Assembly: GCA_022766245.1 (NCBI GenBank) | Contig: JALEPL010000030.1 | Coordinates: 1-46,787, forward strand | Length of the DNA stretch: 46,787 nt | Direction: 5' to 3' | Origin: Lachnospiraceae bacterium | Lineage (GTDB): Bacteria; Bacillota; Clostridia; Lachnospirales; Lachnospiraceae | Shown here: in pieces, positions 17,213 to 25,525 of the stretch | Position numbering within the stretch: the first letter of the stretch is position 1 | Layout: every line of letters begins with the position of its first letter | The notes under the pieces: model-generated | Database searches by the model: none | Seen by the model: the letters and a program-made list of their open reading frames with translations, nothing else | What the model was told of the DNA's origin: nothing | Program-made: the position numbers and the translations under genes

Positions 17213-17746
17213 ATGGATGTAAGCAAACGACGTGAGCAGATTTTACAGATCTTAGAAAACAGCACAGAGCCGATATCCGGAAGCATGTTATCCAAGACCT
17301 GCCAGGTCAGCCGGCAGATTATTGTGGGTGATATTGCCGTATTGCGCGCCAACGGCAATCCAATTGTCTCCACCTGTCAGGGCTATGTCCTGCAACAGCC
17401 ACATCTCGTTTCCCGGGTCTACAAGGTGCACCACACCAACGAGCAGGTGGCAGAAGAATTGAATCTGATCGTAGACCTGGGCGGTTCTGTGGATGATGTG
17501 TTTGTATACCACAAGGTATATGGTGTCATGAAAGCAGACATGAATATTCATTCTCGCAAAGATGTAGATGATTTTATGGAAAAAATAATATCCGGAAAAT
17601 CTTCTCTCTTGCTGAATATTACTTCCGGATATCATTATCATACGGTTTCCGCGGAAAAAGAAGAAACCCTGGATCTCATTTTTCATGCCTTAGACGATCA
17701 CGGATTTCTGGCTCCGCTTCAGGATTATGAACCCGTTCACTTTTAG
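17213..17746 (+). CDS. niaR: NiaR-type transcriptional repressor of NAD biosynthesis (HTH plus 3H domain)
   Basis: The protein has 177 residues. The N-terminal winged helix-turn-helix (about 5-60) contains ISGSMLSKTCQVSRQIIVGDIAVLRANG, and the C-terminal 3H domain has its histidine-bearing segments KVHHTNEQ, FVYHKVYGVM and SGYHYHTVS. Family members bind nicotinic acid as co-repressor and repress nad or niacin-uptake genes. It is the last gene of the nad operon, so feedback on nadB-nadC-niaR and the divergent nadA is likely. ATGGAGGAAACGAGAGT lies directly before the ATG. Confidence 0.9.
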   Translation: MDVSKRREQILQILENSTEPISGSMLSKTCQVSRQIIVGDIAVLRANGNPIVSTCQGYVLQQPHLVSRVYKVHHTNEQVAEELNLIVDLGGSVDDVFVYHKVYGVMKADMNIHSRKDVDDFMEKIISGKSSLLLNITSGYHYHTVSAEKEETLDLIFHALDDHGFLAPLQDYEPVHF

Positions 17747-17782
17747 GGCACATCCTTGCAAAAGGCAATCTGCTGCTCTAAT

Positions 17783-18139
17783 CTATTCCCCATGTTGTCC
17801 TCCCATCAGTTTATCATAGTAGGTATATAGCTTCTGCACACCATTTTCCAATATGTAATAATGCCGGATATAAGGCACCAACAGAACCATAAGTGCCAGC
17901 ACTAAGGCAAACATCATGGGGGTATCCGCCACGAAGCATCCCAGCAGTGCAATCACAGTCAAAACCGCAAAGGTCACAGTGACAATCAGATGAATCAACC
18001 GCTCATGCTGAAAAAACTGCAGCTGCGTCAATAGCTCCCTGCGATACATTTCCACCTGTTCTTTCGTCCATTTTCCCTTGTTATCCTCCGATGTAAGTTT
18101 CTCCATATAGCTCAGATAATCTCTTAATCTCTCTGCCAT
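17783..18139 (-). CDS. Small conserved-looking membrane protein, function unknown
   Basis: I do not recognise a named family. The 118-residue product has a charged amphipathic N-terminal half (about 1-45, rich in Glu, Lys and Arg) followed by two hydrophobic membrane helices (about 48-68 and 73-91). A C-terminal tail with YYILENGVQKLYTYYDKL follows. Two ATGs lie close together. AGAAGG abuts the first (18145) and is six bases before the second, so I start at 18139. It is convergent with niaR and 36 bases from it. The hydrophilic ends are predicted to face the cytoplasm. Confidence 0.7.
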   Translation of the reverse strand: MAERLRDYLSYMEKLTSEDNKGKWTKEQVEMYRRELLTQLQFFQHERLIHLIVTVTFAVLTVIALLGCFVADTPMMFALVLALMVLLVPYIRHYYILENGVQKLYTYYDKLMGGQHGE

Positions 18140-18240
18140 AGCCATCCTTCTTTCTGTTCCTTTTATTCATCAAGTGTAGCACAGAAAAGCCGTCCTATCA
18201 ACGAAGTGGGCATTGTGTTTTTCACAAAATATTCTATAAT

Positions 18241-18319
18241 GTAAACTATTCAGAGCCAAGCAAAATTCAAGAGAAAATGCGAATGATGCTCGCATAAGCT
18301 TTGCCTCTGAACAGTTATT
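18241..18319. mobile_element. Short family B element (79 bp) upstream of the enzyme I-like gene
   Basis: The left end AACTATTCAGAG and the right end CTCTGAACAGTT are inverted repeats (11 of 12). The sequence just inside the left end (CAGAGCCAAG) matches longer family B copies, but most of the middle is missing or changed. It sits about 30 bases before the next start codon. Confidence 0.6.
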
Positions 18320-18349
18320 TCTTAGAAAAGACACCTAGGGGGGATTCAT

Positions 18350-19099
18350 ATGATAGAATTTCACGGAACCAGCGTCAGCTCCGGCATTGCCACCGGAGAT
18401 ATCCTTTATTTCTGTGCAAGAAGGGAAAATTTTTCTCAGGAACTGACGGATGAACCGGAACAGGAAATGGATTTGCTGGAAAGACAAATAAAAACTGTAG
18501 AACATAAGCTTCAGGAAACCATCGATTCCTATCGTTCAGAAGGACAAGAACAGGAGGCGATTCTAACCGAGGCAAGACTACTGCTGCTCGCTGACATTAT
18601 TCATGCCGGAGGATGCCGGGAGATGATTTCAGAACAACACTATTCTGCCCGAAGAGCGGTTCTTGAAGCAGAGACAAGATTTCGTATGGAATTTGAAAAT
18701 ATGGAAGACGATTTCATGCGGGAGCGCTCCTACGATATCGAATATGTCATGGAGATGCTGCTAAATCTTTTAGGTGGCAACCGTCACTGTTTCCCCAAGC
18801 TAACCAAGCGCTCCATCATTGTAGCGGATGAACTGATTCCGGAGGAGACTCTGTACTTTGAGCGGGAATACATTGCCGGTATCCTCATCAAAAACGGCAC
18901 CTACAATTCCCATGGCGCAATCCTTGCCAGACTATGGAACATTCCGGCACTGATAGGCATTTCCCCGGAGGAGGACTGGGCAGACCGACCAGCAGTGATG
19001 GATGCAAATCAGGGAATCCTCTACCTGGAACCCGATTCTGCCACACTTGAGATGGCACAAAGTTATTCCCCCTTTTCAGGCGAAGACGATATCCTGTAA
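18350..19099 (+). CDS. Free-standing N-terminal domain of a PTS enzyme I-like protein
   Basis: The sequence matches the N-terminal half of phosphoenolpyruvate:sugar phosphotransferase enzyme I: GTSVSSGIATGDI at the start, a helical HPr-binding-like region (about 30-145), then the phosphohistidine loop GTYNSHGAILAR in a swivelling domain. The frame stops at 249 residues, whereas enzyme I is about 570. The PEP-binding TIM barrel is therefore missing, and I see no trace of it downstream. The phosphorylatable His is kept. It could exchange phosphate with HPr or another partner but cannot use PEP itself. AGGGGGG precedes the ATG. Function is inferred. Confidence 0.75.
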   Translation: MIEFHGTSVSSGIATGDILYFCARRENFSQELTDEPEQEMDLLERQIKTVEHKLQETIDSYRSEGQEQEAILTEARLLLLADIIHAGGCREMISEQHYSARRAVLEAETRFRMEFENMEDDFMRERSYDIEYVMEMLLNLLGGNRHCFPKLTKRSIIVADELIPEETLYFEREYIAGILIKNGTYNSHGAILARLWNIPALIGISPEEDWADRPAVMDANQGILYLEPDSATLEMAQSYSPFSGEDDIL

Positions 19100-19142
19100 C
19101 ATCCTATGGTTCATCTTCTGCATCAAAGACAGAATAAAACAG

Positions 19143-20276
19143 TTACGGCATGTTATAAATCGTCACCTGATCATTAATACACCGCCAGCTGCTATGGGCA
19201 CCACCGGTAACGCACAGATAGGGGGTGTCATCCTCTGCGATCTGATAGCTGGCACAGCAGTTTCCAGACTCGACCACGTAGCCGGTCTTGGCACACAGCA
19301 CTTCTCCTCCGGTGTCCTTATCCTCGATTCTACGTAAAAACCAGTTCGACAAAATCATGCCCTCCGGATGAACCTCAGATGCCGGTATCTCATACACATG
19401 GGCGGACATTACCTCTCTGCACCAGTCGTTTTCCACCGCAGCCTTCAATATCATGGCCATATCATATACGGTACAATAATGGTTTTCATCATAAATTCCC
19501 ACACAATTGGTCACATGGGCAGTATCCGAAAGTCCCAATTCCTCCAGCTTTTGATTCATCAAAGCAACAAAAGCCTCCTGAGAGCCTGCTGCGCACATTG
19601 CTAACTCATAAGCTGCATCTGCACCGGAGGAAAGAATCGTGCCATAAAAAAGATCCCGTACTTTCACTGTTTCTCCCACTTCAAATCCCACATTGCTGCA
19701 ATCATTGGCAAAAGAATAATCCACCGCTTCCTGAGAAATGGTAACCTCAGCATCCAAATCCTCAATCTGTTCTGCTGCCACCAATACGGTAAGGATTTTC
19801 GTCATGGATGCCGGATTCATACGGCTAAACGCATTTTTCTCCCCAACAATGGTTCCGGTAGACGCATCAACCAAAATTGCATACTCACTCTGCATATCAT
19901 CCGAAGTGGGTATGGTAAAGGTATCCCCGGTTTCCACCATCTCATAGCCTGCCACAAATTCCTGCTCTCCCACCATAACCGCACCCGGTTCATTTTCCAC
20001 AACATCTACCTCGTCCCGCTGGGTTTCCGGCACGTCTTCCGCTATATACTCAGTCACCACCTCTGTCTGCGTTTCTGCAATCTCCTCATCGGAATGAATA
20101 ATTTTTTTCATTCCATTCACCAATAACACCAGTACCAATACAAACAAACCTGCAAAAACCACCAGCCTTGCCACCAAGCGCTGCTGCATCTGTCTTCTCT
20201 TTTCTTCTTTCATACGCTGGTTTCTTCTCTCCCTGCGCTGTCTTATTTCTTCGTCATCCAAATCTATATTTCCCAT
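19143..20276 (-). CDS. D-alanyl-D-alanine carboxypeptidase (S11, penicillin-binding protein)
   Basis: A membrane-anchored DD-carboxypeptidase that trims peptidoglycan stem peptides. The charged cytoplasmic N-terminus is followed by one membrane helix (LVVFAGLFVLVLVLLVNGM) and the extracellular catalytic domain. The SxxK motif is SMTK in NPASMTKILT, the second motif is SSGADAAYELA and the KTG motif is AKTGYVVESGN. The usual C-terminal S11 tail is short. ATG 20276 has GAGGG five bases upstream and gives 377 residues; the upstream ATG 20303 has no ribosome site. A 52-bp family A element lies in its leader. Confidence 0.88.
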   Translation of the reverse strand: MGNIDLDDEEIRQRRERRNQRMKEEKRRQMQQRLVARLVVFAGLFVLVLVLLVNGMKKIIHSDEEIAETQTEVVTEYIAEDVPETQRDEVDVVENEPGAVMVGEQEFVAGYEMVETGDTFTIPTSDDMQSEYAILVDASTGTIVGEKNAFSRMNPASMTKILTVLVAAEQIEDLDAEVTISQEAVDYSFANDCSNVGFEVGETVKVRDLFYGTILSSGADAAYELAMCAAGSQEAFVALMNQKLEELGLSDTAHVTNCVGIYDENHYCTVYDMAMILKAAVENDWCREVMSAHVYEIPASEVHPEGMILSNWFLRRIEDKDTGGEVLCAKTGYVVESGNCCASYQIAEDDTPYLCVTGGAHSSWRCINDQVTIYNMP

Positions 20277-20310
20277 ATTTTCCCTCGAAATCTCGCACTC
20301 CATTTTTATC

Positions 20311-20362
20311 GTATCTGTTCAGTACCTTCACAGATACGATTCGGCCTGTTCTGAACAGATAC
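20311..20362. mobile_element. 52-bp family A element with perfect 12-bp terminal inverted repeats
   Basis: GTATCTGTTCAG (20311-20322) and CTGAACAGATAC (20351-20362) are perfect inverted repeats. The interior equals the two ends of the 130-bp copy at 38580-38709 joined at a shared GATTCG, so it is an internal-deletion derivative. It lies in the leader of the carboxypeptidase gene. Confidence 0.8.
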
Positions 20363-20406
20363 TTTTTATTGTAACAGATTCTCCCCCATAACAACATATA
20401 TTTTTC

Positions 20407-20435
20407 TTGATTTCTCCCTTGTCCGGTGATAAAAT
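20407..20435 (+). promoter_or_regulatory. Promoter of the SulP transporter gene
   Basis: TTGATT (20407-20412), 17 bases and TAAAAT (20430-20435) lie about 50 bases before the chosen start codon. Confidence 0.6.
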
Positions 20436-20484
20436 TCTGAGCGGTGTTGTGTATACAAAATATGAAAGAAGGAAAATGTTTATC

Positions 20485-22143
20485 ATGAACGAACTAAAGC
20501 CAAAACTATTTGACGTACTGAAGGGTTACACCAAAAAGCAATTCTTAAAAGACTTTGTCTCCGGTGTAATCGTTGCCATCATTGCACTGCCTCTGTCCAT
20601 TGCGCTGGCCATCGCCTCCGGTGTAGGACCGGAACAAGGTCTCTACACTGCCATCATCGCAGGATTTTTCATCTCCTTTTTCGGTGGAAGCCGGGTGCAG
20701 ATCGGCGGACCTACCGCAGCCTTTGCCGTGATCATTTACGGCATTGTCACGGAATTCGGCACCGATGGACTGATTGTTTCCACCATTATGGCAGGTATTT
20801 TTCTAATTATCATGGGAATCTGCCGTTTCGGTTCCCTGATTAAATATATTCCTTACACGATCACTACCGGTTTTACCTGTGGAATCGCAGTCACCCTGTT
20901 TGTGGGACAGCTAAAGGATTTTCTGGGACTTACCATGAATTCCGTTCCTTCTGAGTTTCTCCCGAAAATAATTGCCCTTGCCAAACATATAACCACCATC
21001 AACTGGACAGCAACCCTGATTGGTTTGTTTGCTGTTGTAATCATGGTAATTTGGCCCAAAGTCACAGACAAGATTCCAGGCTCACTGATTGCTATCCTGA
21101 TTACTACTGCCATTGTATACTTTGCCAAACTGCCGGTAAATACTATTGGAAGCGTGTACGGGGAGCTTTCCTCATCCTTTCCCACTCCTTCCCTGCCGAA
21201 TATTTCCATGAAACTGATTCAGCAGATGTTCTCACCGGCATTTACCATTGCTATTCTGGCAGGAATCGAATCCCTGCTCTCCGCTGTCGTTGCAGACGGA
21301 ATGATCGGTGATACACACAAGTCCAACGCCGAGCTGGTAGGACAGGGTCTGGGCAATATTTTCTCCGGACTTTTCGGCGGAATTCCCGCTACCGGAGCCA
21401 TTGCCAGGACTGCAGCAAACGTGAGAAACGGTGGACGTACTCCCATTGCCGGCATCGTACACTGTGCAACTCTCACTGTAATTCTGGTGGCTCTCATGCC
21501 TTTAGCCGCCCTGATTCCCATGACCACACTGGCAGCAGTCCTTTTGGTGGTAGCAGTCAATATGGCAGACTGGAACTCCTTTTTCCGCCTGTGCAAAACG
21601 GCTCCGAAAAGTGATATCATCATTCTGGTTGCCACCTTTGCTCTCACCGTATTTTTCGATCTGGTGGTAGCCATCGAGGTAGGTGTGGTGTTAGCTGCTT
21701 TGCTTTTCATGAAGCGTATGTCCGAGACTTCTGATGTAAAAGGCTGGAAATATATCGAGCAGCCGGATGTCACACCCGGTGAGGCAGAAAAAATGCTTTC
21801 TATTTCCAAAAGCATCCGTGTCTTTGAAATCAGCGGACCGCTGTTTTTTGCAGCTGCTGATCAGCTTCTTCAGATTCAGGCGAAGCAGTATACCAAAGTG
21901 GTTGTCATTCGTATGAGAAGTGTTCCTGCCATTGATGCCAGCGCCATGCGGGAACTGAGAGCACTGGTAGAACGCGGTCGCAAAAAAGGTATCACAGTCG
22001 TATTCTCCCATGTGAATGAACAGCCTATGCGTGTGATGGAAAAAGATGGTTTCATCTCCTATGTGGGGAAAGAAAACTTCCGAAAGAATATCGTAGATGC
22101 ATTGGATTACGCAGAATCACTGGTAAAACCTACTACAGTGTAA
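20485..22143 (+). CDS. SulP-family inorganic anion transporter with STAS domain
   Basis: Membrane carrier of the SLC26/SulP family, which move sulfate, bicarbonate or other anions. The N-terminal half (about 20-410) has ten or more hydrophobic helices. Signature segments are GVIVAIIALPLSIALAIASGVGPEQGLYTA and RVQIGGPTAAFAVIIYGIV. A cytoplasmic STAS domain follows (about 440-540, FEISGPLFFAAADQL and VPAIDASAMRELR). Substrate cannot be told from sequence. Two ATGs are possible: 20485 (AAGG about 12 bases upstream) or 20476 (AAGG three bases upstream). I chose 20485 for spacing, but this is uncertain. It is monocistronic, ending at a bidirectional terminator. Confidence 0.9.
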   Translation: MNELKPKLFDVLKGYTKKQFLKDFVSGVIVAIIALPLSIALAIASGVGPEQGLYTAIIAGFFISFFGGSRVQIGGPTAAFAVIIYGIVTEFGTDGLIVSTIMAGIFLIIMGICRFGSLIKYIPYTITTGFTCGIAVTLFVGQLKDFLGLTMNSVPSEFLPKIIALAKHITTINWTATLIGLFAVVIMVIWPKVTDKIPGSLIAILITTAIVYFAKLPVNTIGSVYGELSSSFPTPSLPNISMKLIQQMFSPAFTIAILAGIESLLSAVVADGMIGDTHKSNAELVGQGLGNIFSGLFGGIPATGAIARTAANVRNGGRTPIAGIVHCATLTVILVALMPLAALIPMTTLAAVLLVVAVNMADWNSFFRLCKTAPKSDIIILVATFALTVFFDLVVAIEVGVVLAALLFMKRMSETSDVKGWKYIEQPDVTPGEAEKMLSISKSIRVFEISGPLFFAAADQLLQIQAKQYTKVVVIRMRSVPAIDASAMRELRALVERGRKKGITVVFSHVNEQPMRVMEKDGFISYVGKENFRKNIVDALDYAESLVKPTTV

Positions 22144-22194
22144 TGAAAATACATCCTAACTGTTCAGCAGGCATACGCATTTACTGCGGATGCC

Positions 22195-22237
22195 GCAAAA
22201 AAAGCAGGGGCATATCATGATTATGATATGCCCCTGC
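22195..22237 (-). terminator. Strong 15-bp hairpin terminator between SulP and EAL genes
   Basis: Arms 22204-22218 and 22223-22237 (GCAGGGGCATATCAT and its complement) are perfect around a GATT loop. On the minus strand seven T follow directly, which suits the EAL gene ending at 22256. It probably also serves the convergent SulP gene, although its T-run on that side is weak. Confidence 0.85.
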
Positions 22238-22255
22238 GCTCTGTTTTCCGATTCA

Positions 22256-24202
22256 TTACTTCGCTTCCTGCGGAAATGCCAGTTTTTCAAATTCCTCCAC
22301 CGGCATGGGCTTCGCAAAATAATATCCCTGTATCAGATCACAGTTCTTTTCCGCCAGAGCATCTACCTGCTTTCTGGTCTCAATTCCCTCCGCTACAATA
22401 CGCATATCCAGCTTCTTTGCCAGAGTAATGGCCTCCCCCACGATCAGGTCGCCCCGGCCTTCCTCATCCTCGCCCCGGAAAAACTCAGCATCCAGCTTCA
22501 GCACATCCAGTGGAAGCTCCCGCAAAGAATTCAGAGATGAATATCCGGCTCCAAAATCATCCATAGAGATGTCAAATCCGTAGCTCTTTAATCTCTTAAC
22601 GGTATTGATCAAAATATCCTTATCATCAAAGAATGCACTCTCTGTCAGCTCCAGCTCTATCATATCATGAGGAACATTGTACTGATCCACCAGCTTGCAG
22701 ATATGCTCAGCCAAATCCACCTTGGTAAAATGCGCACGGGATACGTTCACGGAAATCGGCACGATCTTCTTCCCCTCATACAACCATTTCGCCCGAAGTC
22801 TGGCAATCTCTGTAATCATATAATCATCCAGCTGCAAAATAAATCCATTCTGCTCAAAAATCGGAATGAATTTATTAGGTGGGATAAATCCTTCTGTGGG
22901 ATGAATCCAACGCACCAGCGCTTCCGCACCGGAAAGTTTTTCCTCCCTGGTACTGTACTTTGGCTGGAGATATACCTGAAACTCACGATTAGCCAGCGCA
23001 CTCTCCATATCATCCTCCACCTTACGAATCCAGCGCTGCTTGTCCAGCATGGACTCCTCAAAGCAGCAAATATGATCCTCTAAATCCTCCGGTATGGTTT
23101 CCTGCACTACCTCCACGTAATTGTACATGGTTCCCACATCCTCATGTTTTTGTGGAATCCAGTAAATGCCCACACCGAAATTCAGTTTCTGAGTCGGGTG
23201 CGCTTCCTTTAAATCACTGACCATACGTTCCAAACGATACCTGAGGTTATCCGCCTCTCCGTACTTTAGCATCAGGGCAAAATCAGCTTTGGCTGCATGT
23301 GCTGCCACTTCTTTATTTTGCAGGTGCCTCTGGAGTTCCTGAAACAGGTTCTCCATCAGCTCCTCGCCTTCCTTGATTCCATAGCAGGAGCAGAAGTTGT
23401 GATACTTCTCCAGACGAACACTGATCATGGCATAATTAAAGCGATTTCGATGATTCTCCTTTAGCAGTTTCTCTGCCTGATCCTTAAAATACTGGATATT
23501 ATTCCCGCCGGTGACAGTGCTGGTATACAGGATATCCTTTTCCCGACAACGCTGTCGCACTGCCCTTACGATCATAAAGATATTCCATCCAATCACCAGA
23601 ACCATAATCGCAAAGAACAACAGCACCATCATTACAATGCTGGCGAGTTCATATTGATAAACGACAATCATCACCCTAATACAGAGATTGGCACTCTCAG
23701 ACAATGGTCTCACATACCAGCAGTAGGCACCATACACTTCACCATCATCCACCAGTGAAGTCCGCTCCATCAATCCCATCTCCATAGGATCCAGCCACAA
23801 CTGATCCCCCTGTCCATCCCCATTCTCAGACAGATCTATTACGCCCACCTGTTCCTGCAAAGTCTCAAAATCCGGTTCGAACTCTCCATACTGCTGTACC
23901 ACCTGCCCCTTCTCATCCACCACGCAAATGCTCTGCACATCTGGAGTAAATTTATAAATATTCCGGGCAATCGACTGAAAATCTTCCCCATTCTGCATAC
24001 ACTCATGGTAGCTTTCATCCACTTCCTGAATGGCCTGATTTAACGCCTGAATCTTGCTCATCACCAAATTCGAAAAACTGGCTTCCAAAAGTCCCACGCC
24101 AATCACTGCAAATATCAGGATACTCACCACAATGGACACTACAAAGGGCCATATTTTTCTATTTTTTATCTTATTAATTTTCTTGTCTTTGGATTTGCTC
24201 AT
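22256..24202 (-). CDS. Membrane-bound EAL cyclic-di-GMP phosphodiesterase with degenerate GGDEF
   Basis: Hydrolyses cyclic di-GMP. Two membrane helices (about 17-38 and 180-205) enclose an extracytoplasmic sensor of about 140 residues. A GGDEF-fold domain (about 225-370) has its signature reduced to AKADF, so it cannot make cyclic di-GMP and may be regulatory. The C-terminal EAL domain (about 390-640) is complete: EALVRW, the Asn in PISVNVSRAHF, the Glu in ELTESAF, MDDFGAGYSSL, the Lys in LKLDAEFF, VAEGIET and QGYYFAKPM. AAGGAGG lies about 11 bases before the ATG. A family B element lies between its promoter and start codon. Confidence 0.92.
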   Translation of the reverse strand: MSKSKDKKINKIKNRKIWPFVVSIVVSILIFAVIGVGLLEASFSNLVMSKIQALNQAIQEVDESYHECMQNGEDFQSIARNIYKFTPDVQSICVVDEKGQVVQQYGEFEPDFETLQEQVGVIDLSENGDGQGDQLWLDPMEMGLMERTSLVDDGEVYGAYCWYVRPLSESANLCIRVMIVVYQYELASIVMMVLLFFAIMVLVIGWNIFMIVRAVRQRCREKDILYTSTVTGGNNIQYFKDQAEKLLKENHRNRFNYAMISVRLEKYHNFCSCYGIKEGEELMENLFQELQRHLQNKEVAAHAAKADFALMLKYGEADNLRYRLERMVSDLKEAHPTQKLNFGVGIYWIPQKHEDVGTMYNYVEVVQETIPEDLEDHICCFEESMLDKQRWIRKVEDDMESALANREFQVYLQPKYSTREEKLSGAEALVRWIHPTEGFIPPNKFIPIFEQNGFILQLDDYMITEIARLRAKWLYEGKKIVPISVNVSRAHFTKVDLAEHICKLVDQYNVPHDMIELELTESAFFDDKDILINTVKRLKSYGFDISMDDFGAGYSSLNSLRELPLDVLKLDAEFFRGEDEEGRGDLIVGEAITLAKKLDMRIVAEGIETRKQVDALAEKNCDLIQGYYFAKPMPVEEFEKLAFPQEAK

Positions 24203-24234
24203 AAACCTTGCATCCTCCTTCTCCCCAATATTTT

Positions 24235-24363
24235 GTAACTATTCAGCCCCCATTCGCAAAACCGCTGCTTCGCAGCTTCCTTTTGCTCATGTGATTCTTC
24301 TGCCAAAGAAATTTGCAACAGATTCGCGATTTTATAAAAATTGCCTTGGCTCTGAATAGTTAC
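24235..24363. mobile_element. Family B element (129 bp) in the leader of the EAL gene
   Basis: GTAACTATTCAG at 24235 and CTGAATAGTTAC ending at 24363 are perfect 12-bp inverted repeats. The interior is a reverse-oriented, diverged version of the 153-bp copies near rplM (shared GCTGCTTCGCAGC-like core, TTTTGCTCATGTG, GCCAAAGAAATTT). It contains no ORF and no transposase. Confidence 0.8.
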
Positions 24364-24393
24364 AATATATCAAATTTTTTCCTGTCCCCGCAA
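24364..24393 (-). promoter_or_regulatory. Probable promoter of the EAL gene
   Basis: On the minus strand TTGCGG (24393-24388), 18 bases and TATATT (24369-24364) end immediately before the family B element, so the element would form most of the 5' leader. Confidence 0.5.
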
Positions 24394-24407
24394 GTCTTTT
24401 TATATCT

Positions 24408-24710
24408 CTACCATCCCAACACACGTTCTGTCACAAACACTGCCACACAGGCCCAGACTGCCACCGTAGGAAGGTTCTTTCCTTTCCATCCCAGAATCAC
24501 TGCCACCAGAAGTCCCACCACCGCACTGAGCACACCGGAGGTAGCATAAAAAATGGCCGGAATCGTCATGGCTGTAAGGCAGGCATAAGGCACATAATAC
24601 AGAAAACTCTTGATATATGTATTTTTTATCTCCTTTTGAAACAATGTCAGCGGCAACATGCGAATCAGATAGGTGGTGACTGCCATCACCAATATGTACG
24701 CGTAAATCAT
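24408..24710 (-). CDS. azlD: AzlD-type branched-chain amino acid exporter subunit
   Basis: Small partner of AzlC in the LIV-E/AzlCD export system for branched-chain amino acids and analogues. The 100-residue protein has about four hydrophobic helices and family features such as TYLIRMLPLTLF near the N-terminus and the Tyr-Pro-rich FLYYVPYACLTAMTIPAIFY. Its start overlaps the azlC stop by four bases, so both are coupled. Substrate range is inferred from the family. Confidence 0.88.
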   Translation of the reverse strand: MIYAYILVMAVTTYLIRMLPLTLFQKEIKNTYIKSFLYYVPYACLTAMTIPAIFYATSGVLSAVVGLLVAVILGWKGKNLPTVAVWACVAVFVTERVLGW

Positions 24711-25480
24711 CCCTGCACCCCTTTCTGTGTCACTTCCGTTTCCTGCTTATCACAACGATTGGTCTCATCGGTCCTCACACCAGACACATTCTCCTGCACC
24801 GGAAACAGGAACGCACCCAGTCCCGCTGCCAGCACGGTGCTGATGATAATAGCAAATCCACTGGAAATGTTTTTTAAGGCCGGCGTATAGTACAAAAGAC
24901 AGCTAACTACCATAGCCACCAATGCCACCGCAGCAATGTGCCGATCCTTTCTGGCCGGCGGCAGCACGATCGCCACAAACATGGCATAGAGTGCCAGTCC
25001 CATTGCCGTAGAAACAGCTGTGGGCAAAAGGCCGGTAGCAATAGCTCCCGCCACTGTTCCCAGGGTCCAAAGCAAAATCGGCAGACTTTCTAATCCCGCC
25101 ATATATTCAGGCGTCACATCCTGTTTTCTGGTGGATGCCACCGCAAAAATCTCATCTGTATTTCCAAATGCCATCAGCATCCGTTTTCCCGTACCGGTTC
25201 CCCTTGCAAGCTTCTGAGATAAAGACAGGCTCATCAGTGCATAACGCAGATTAATCACCAGCTGGGTCAAAAAGACCTCTGCCATGGATGCCTGCGCCAC
25301 AATCATGGTAAGACCTGCGAACTGTCCCGCACTGGTCACATTGGTAAGTGAAATCAGACCCGCCAGCCAGGGAGAAATTCCCGCCTGTGCCGCCATAATT
25401 CCAAATGTAAAACTAACACCGAAATACCCGATGGCAATCGGCAGGCCATCCCGGATTCCGTTCTTAAAATCTGTATTCAT
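24707..25480 (-). CDS. azlC: AzlC-type branched-chain amino acid exporter subunit
   Basis: The larger integral-membrane subunit of the AzlCD system. It has 257 residues and seven or more hydrophobic segments, beginning FKNGIRDGLPIAIGYFGVSFTFGIMAAQAG and followed by SLTNVTSAGQFAGL and QLVINLRYALMSLSLSQKL, both characteristic of the family. The C-terminal 25 residues are hydrophilic and unusual. AAAGGA precedes the ATG. It is divergent from the lipoprotein gene at 25526 with only 45 bases between start codons, so the two promoters must overlap. Confidence 0.9.
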   Translation of the reverse strand: MNTDFKNGIRDGLPIAIGYFGVSFTFGIMAAQAGISPWLAGLISLTNVTSAGQFAGLTMIVAQASMAEVFLTQLVINLRYALMSLSLSQKLARGTGTGKRMLMAFGNTDEIFAVASTRKQDVTPEYMAGLESLPILLWTLGTVAGAIATGLLPTAVSTAMGLALYAMFVAIVLPPARKDRHIAAVALVAMVVSCLLYYTPALKNISSGFAIIISTVLAAGLGAFLFPVQENVSGVRTDETNRCDKQETEVTQKGVQG

Positions 25481-25509
25481 TGAATTCCTTTCTGTATCTT
25501 TATTTCCTA

Positions 25510-25518
25510 TGCTATAAT
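25510..25518 (+). promoter_or_regulatory. Extended -10 promoter placing the start codon at +1
   Basis: TGCTATAAT is a perfect extended -10 ending at 25518; no good -35 is visible at 17 bases. Transcription would start about seven bases later, at or next to the ATG at 25526, giving a leaderless message. There is no ribosome site before that ATG. Confidence 0.6.
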
Positions 25519-25525
25519 ACTTATT

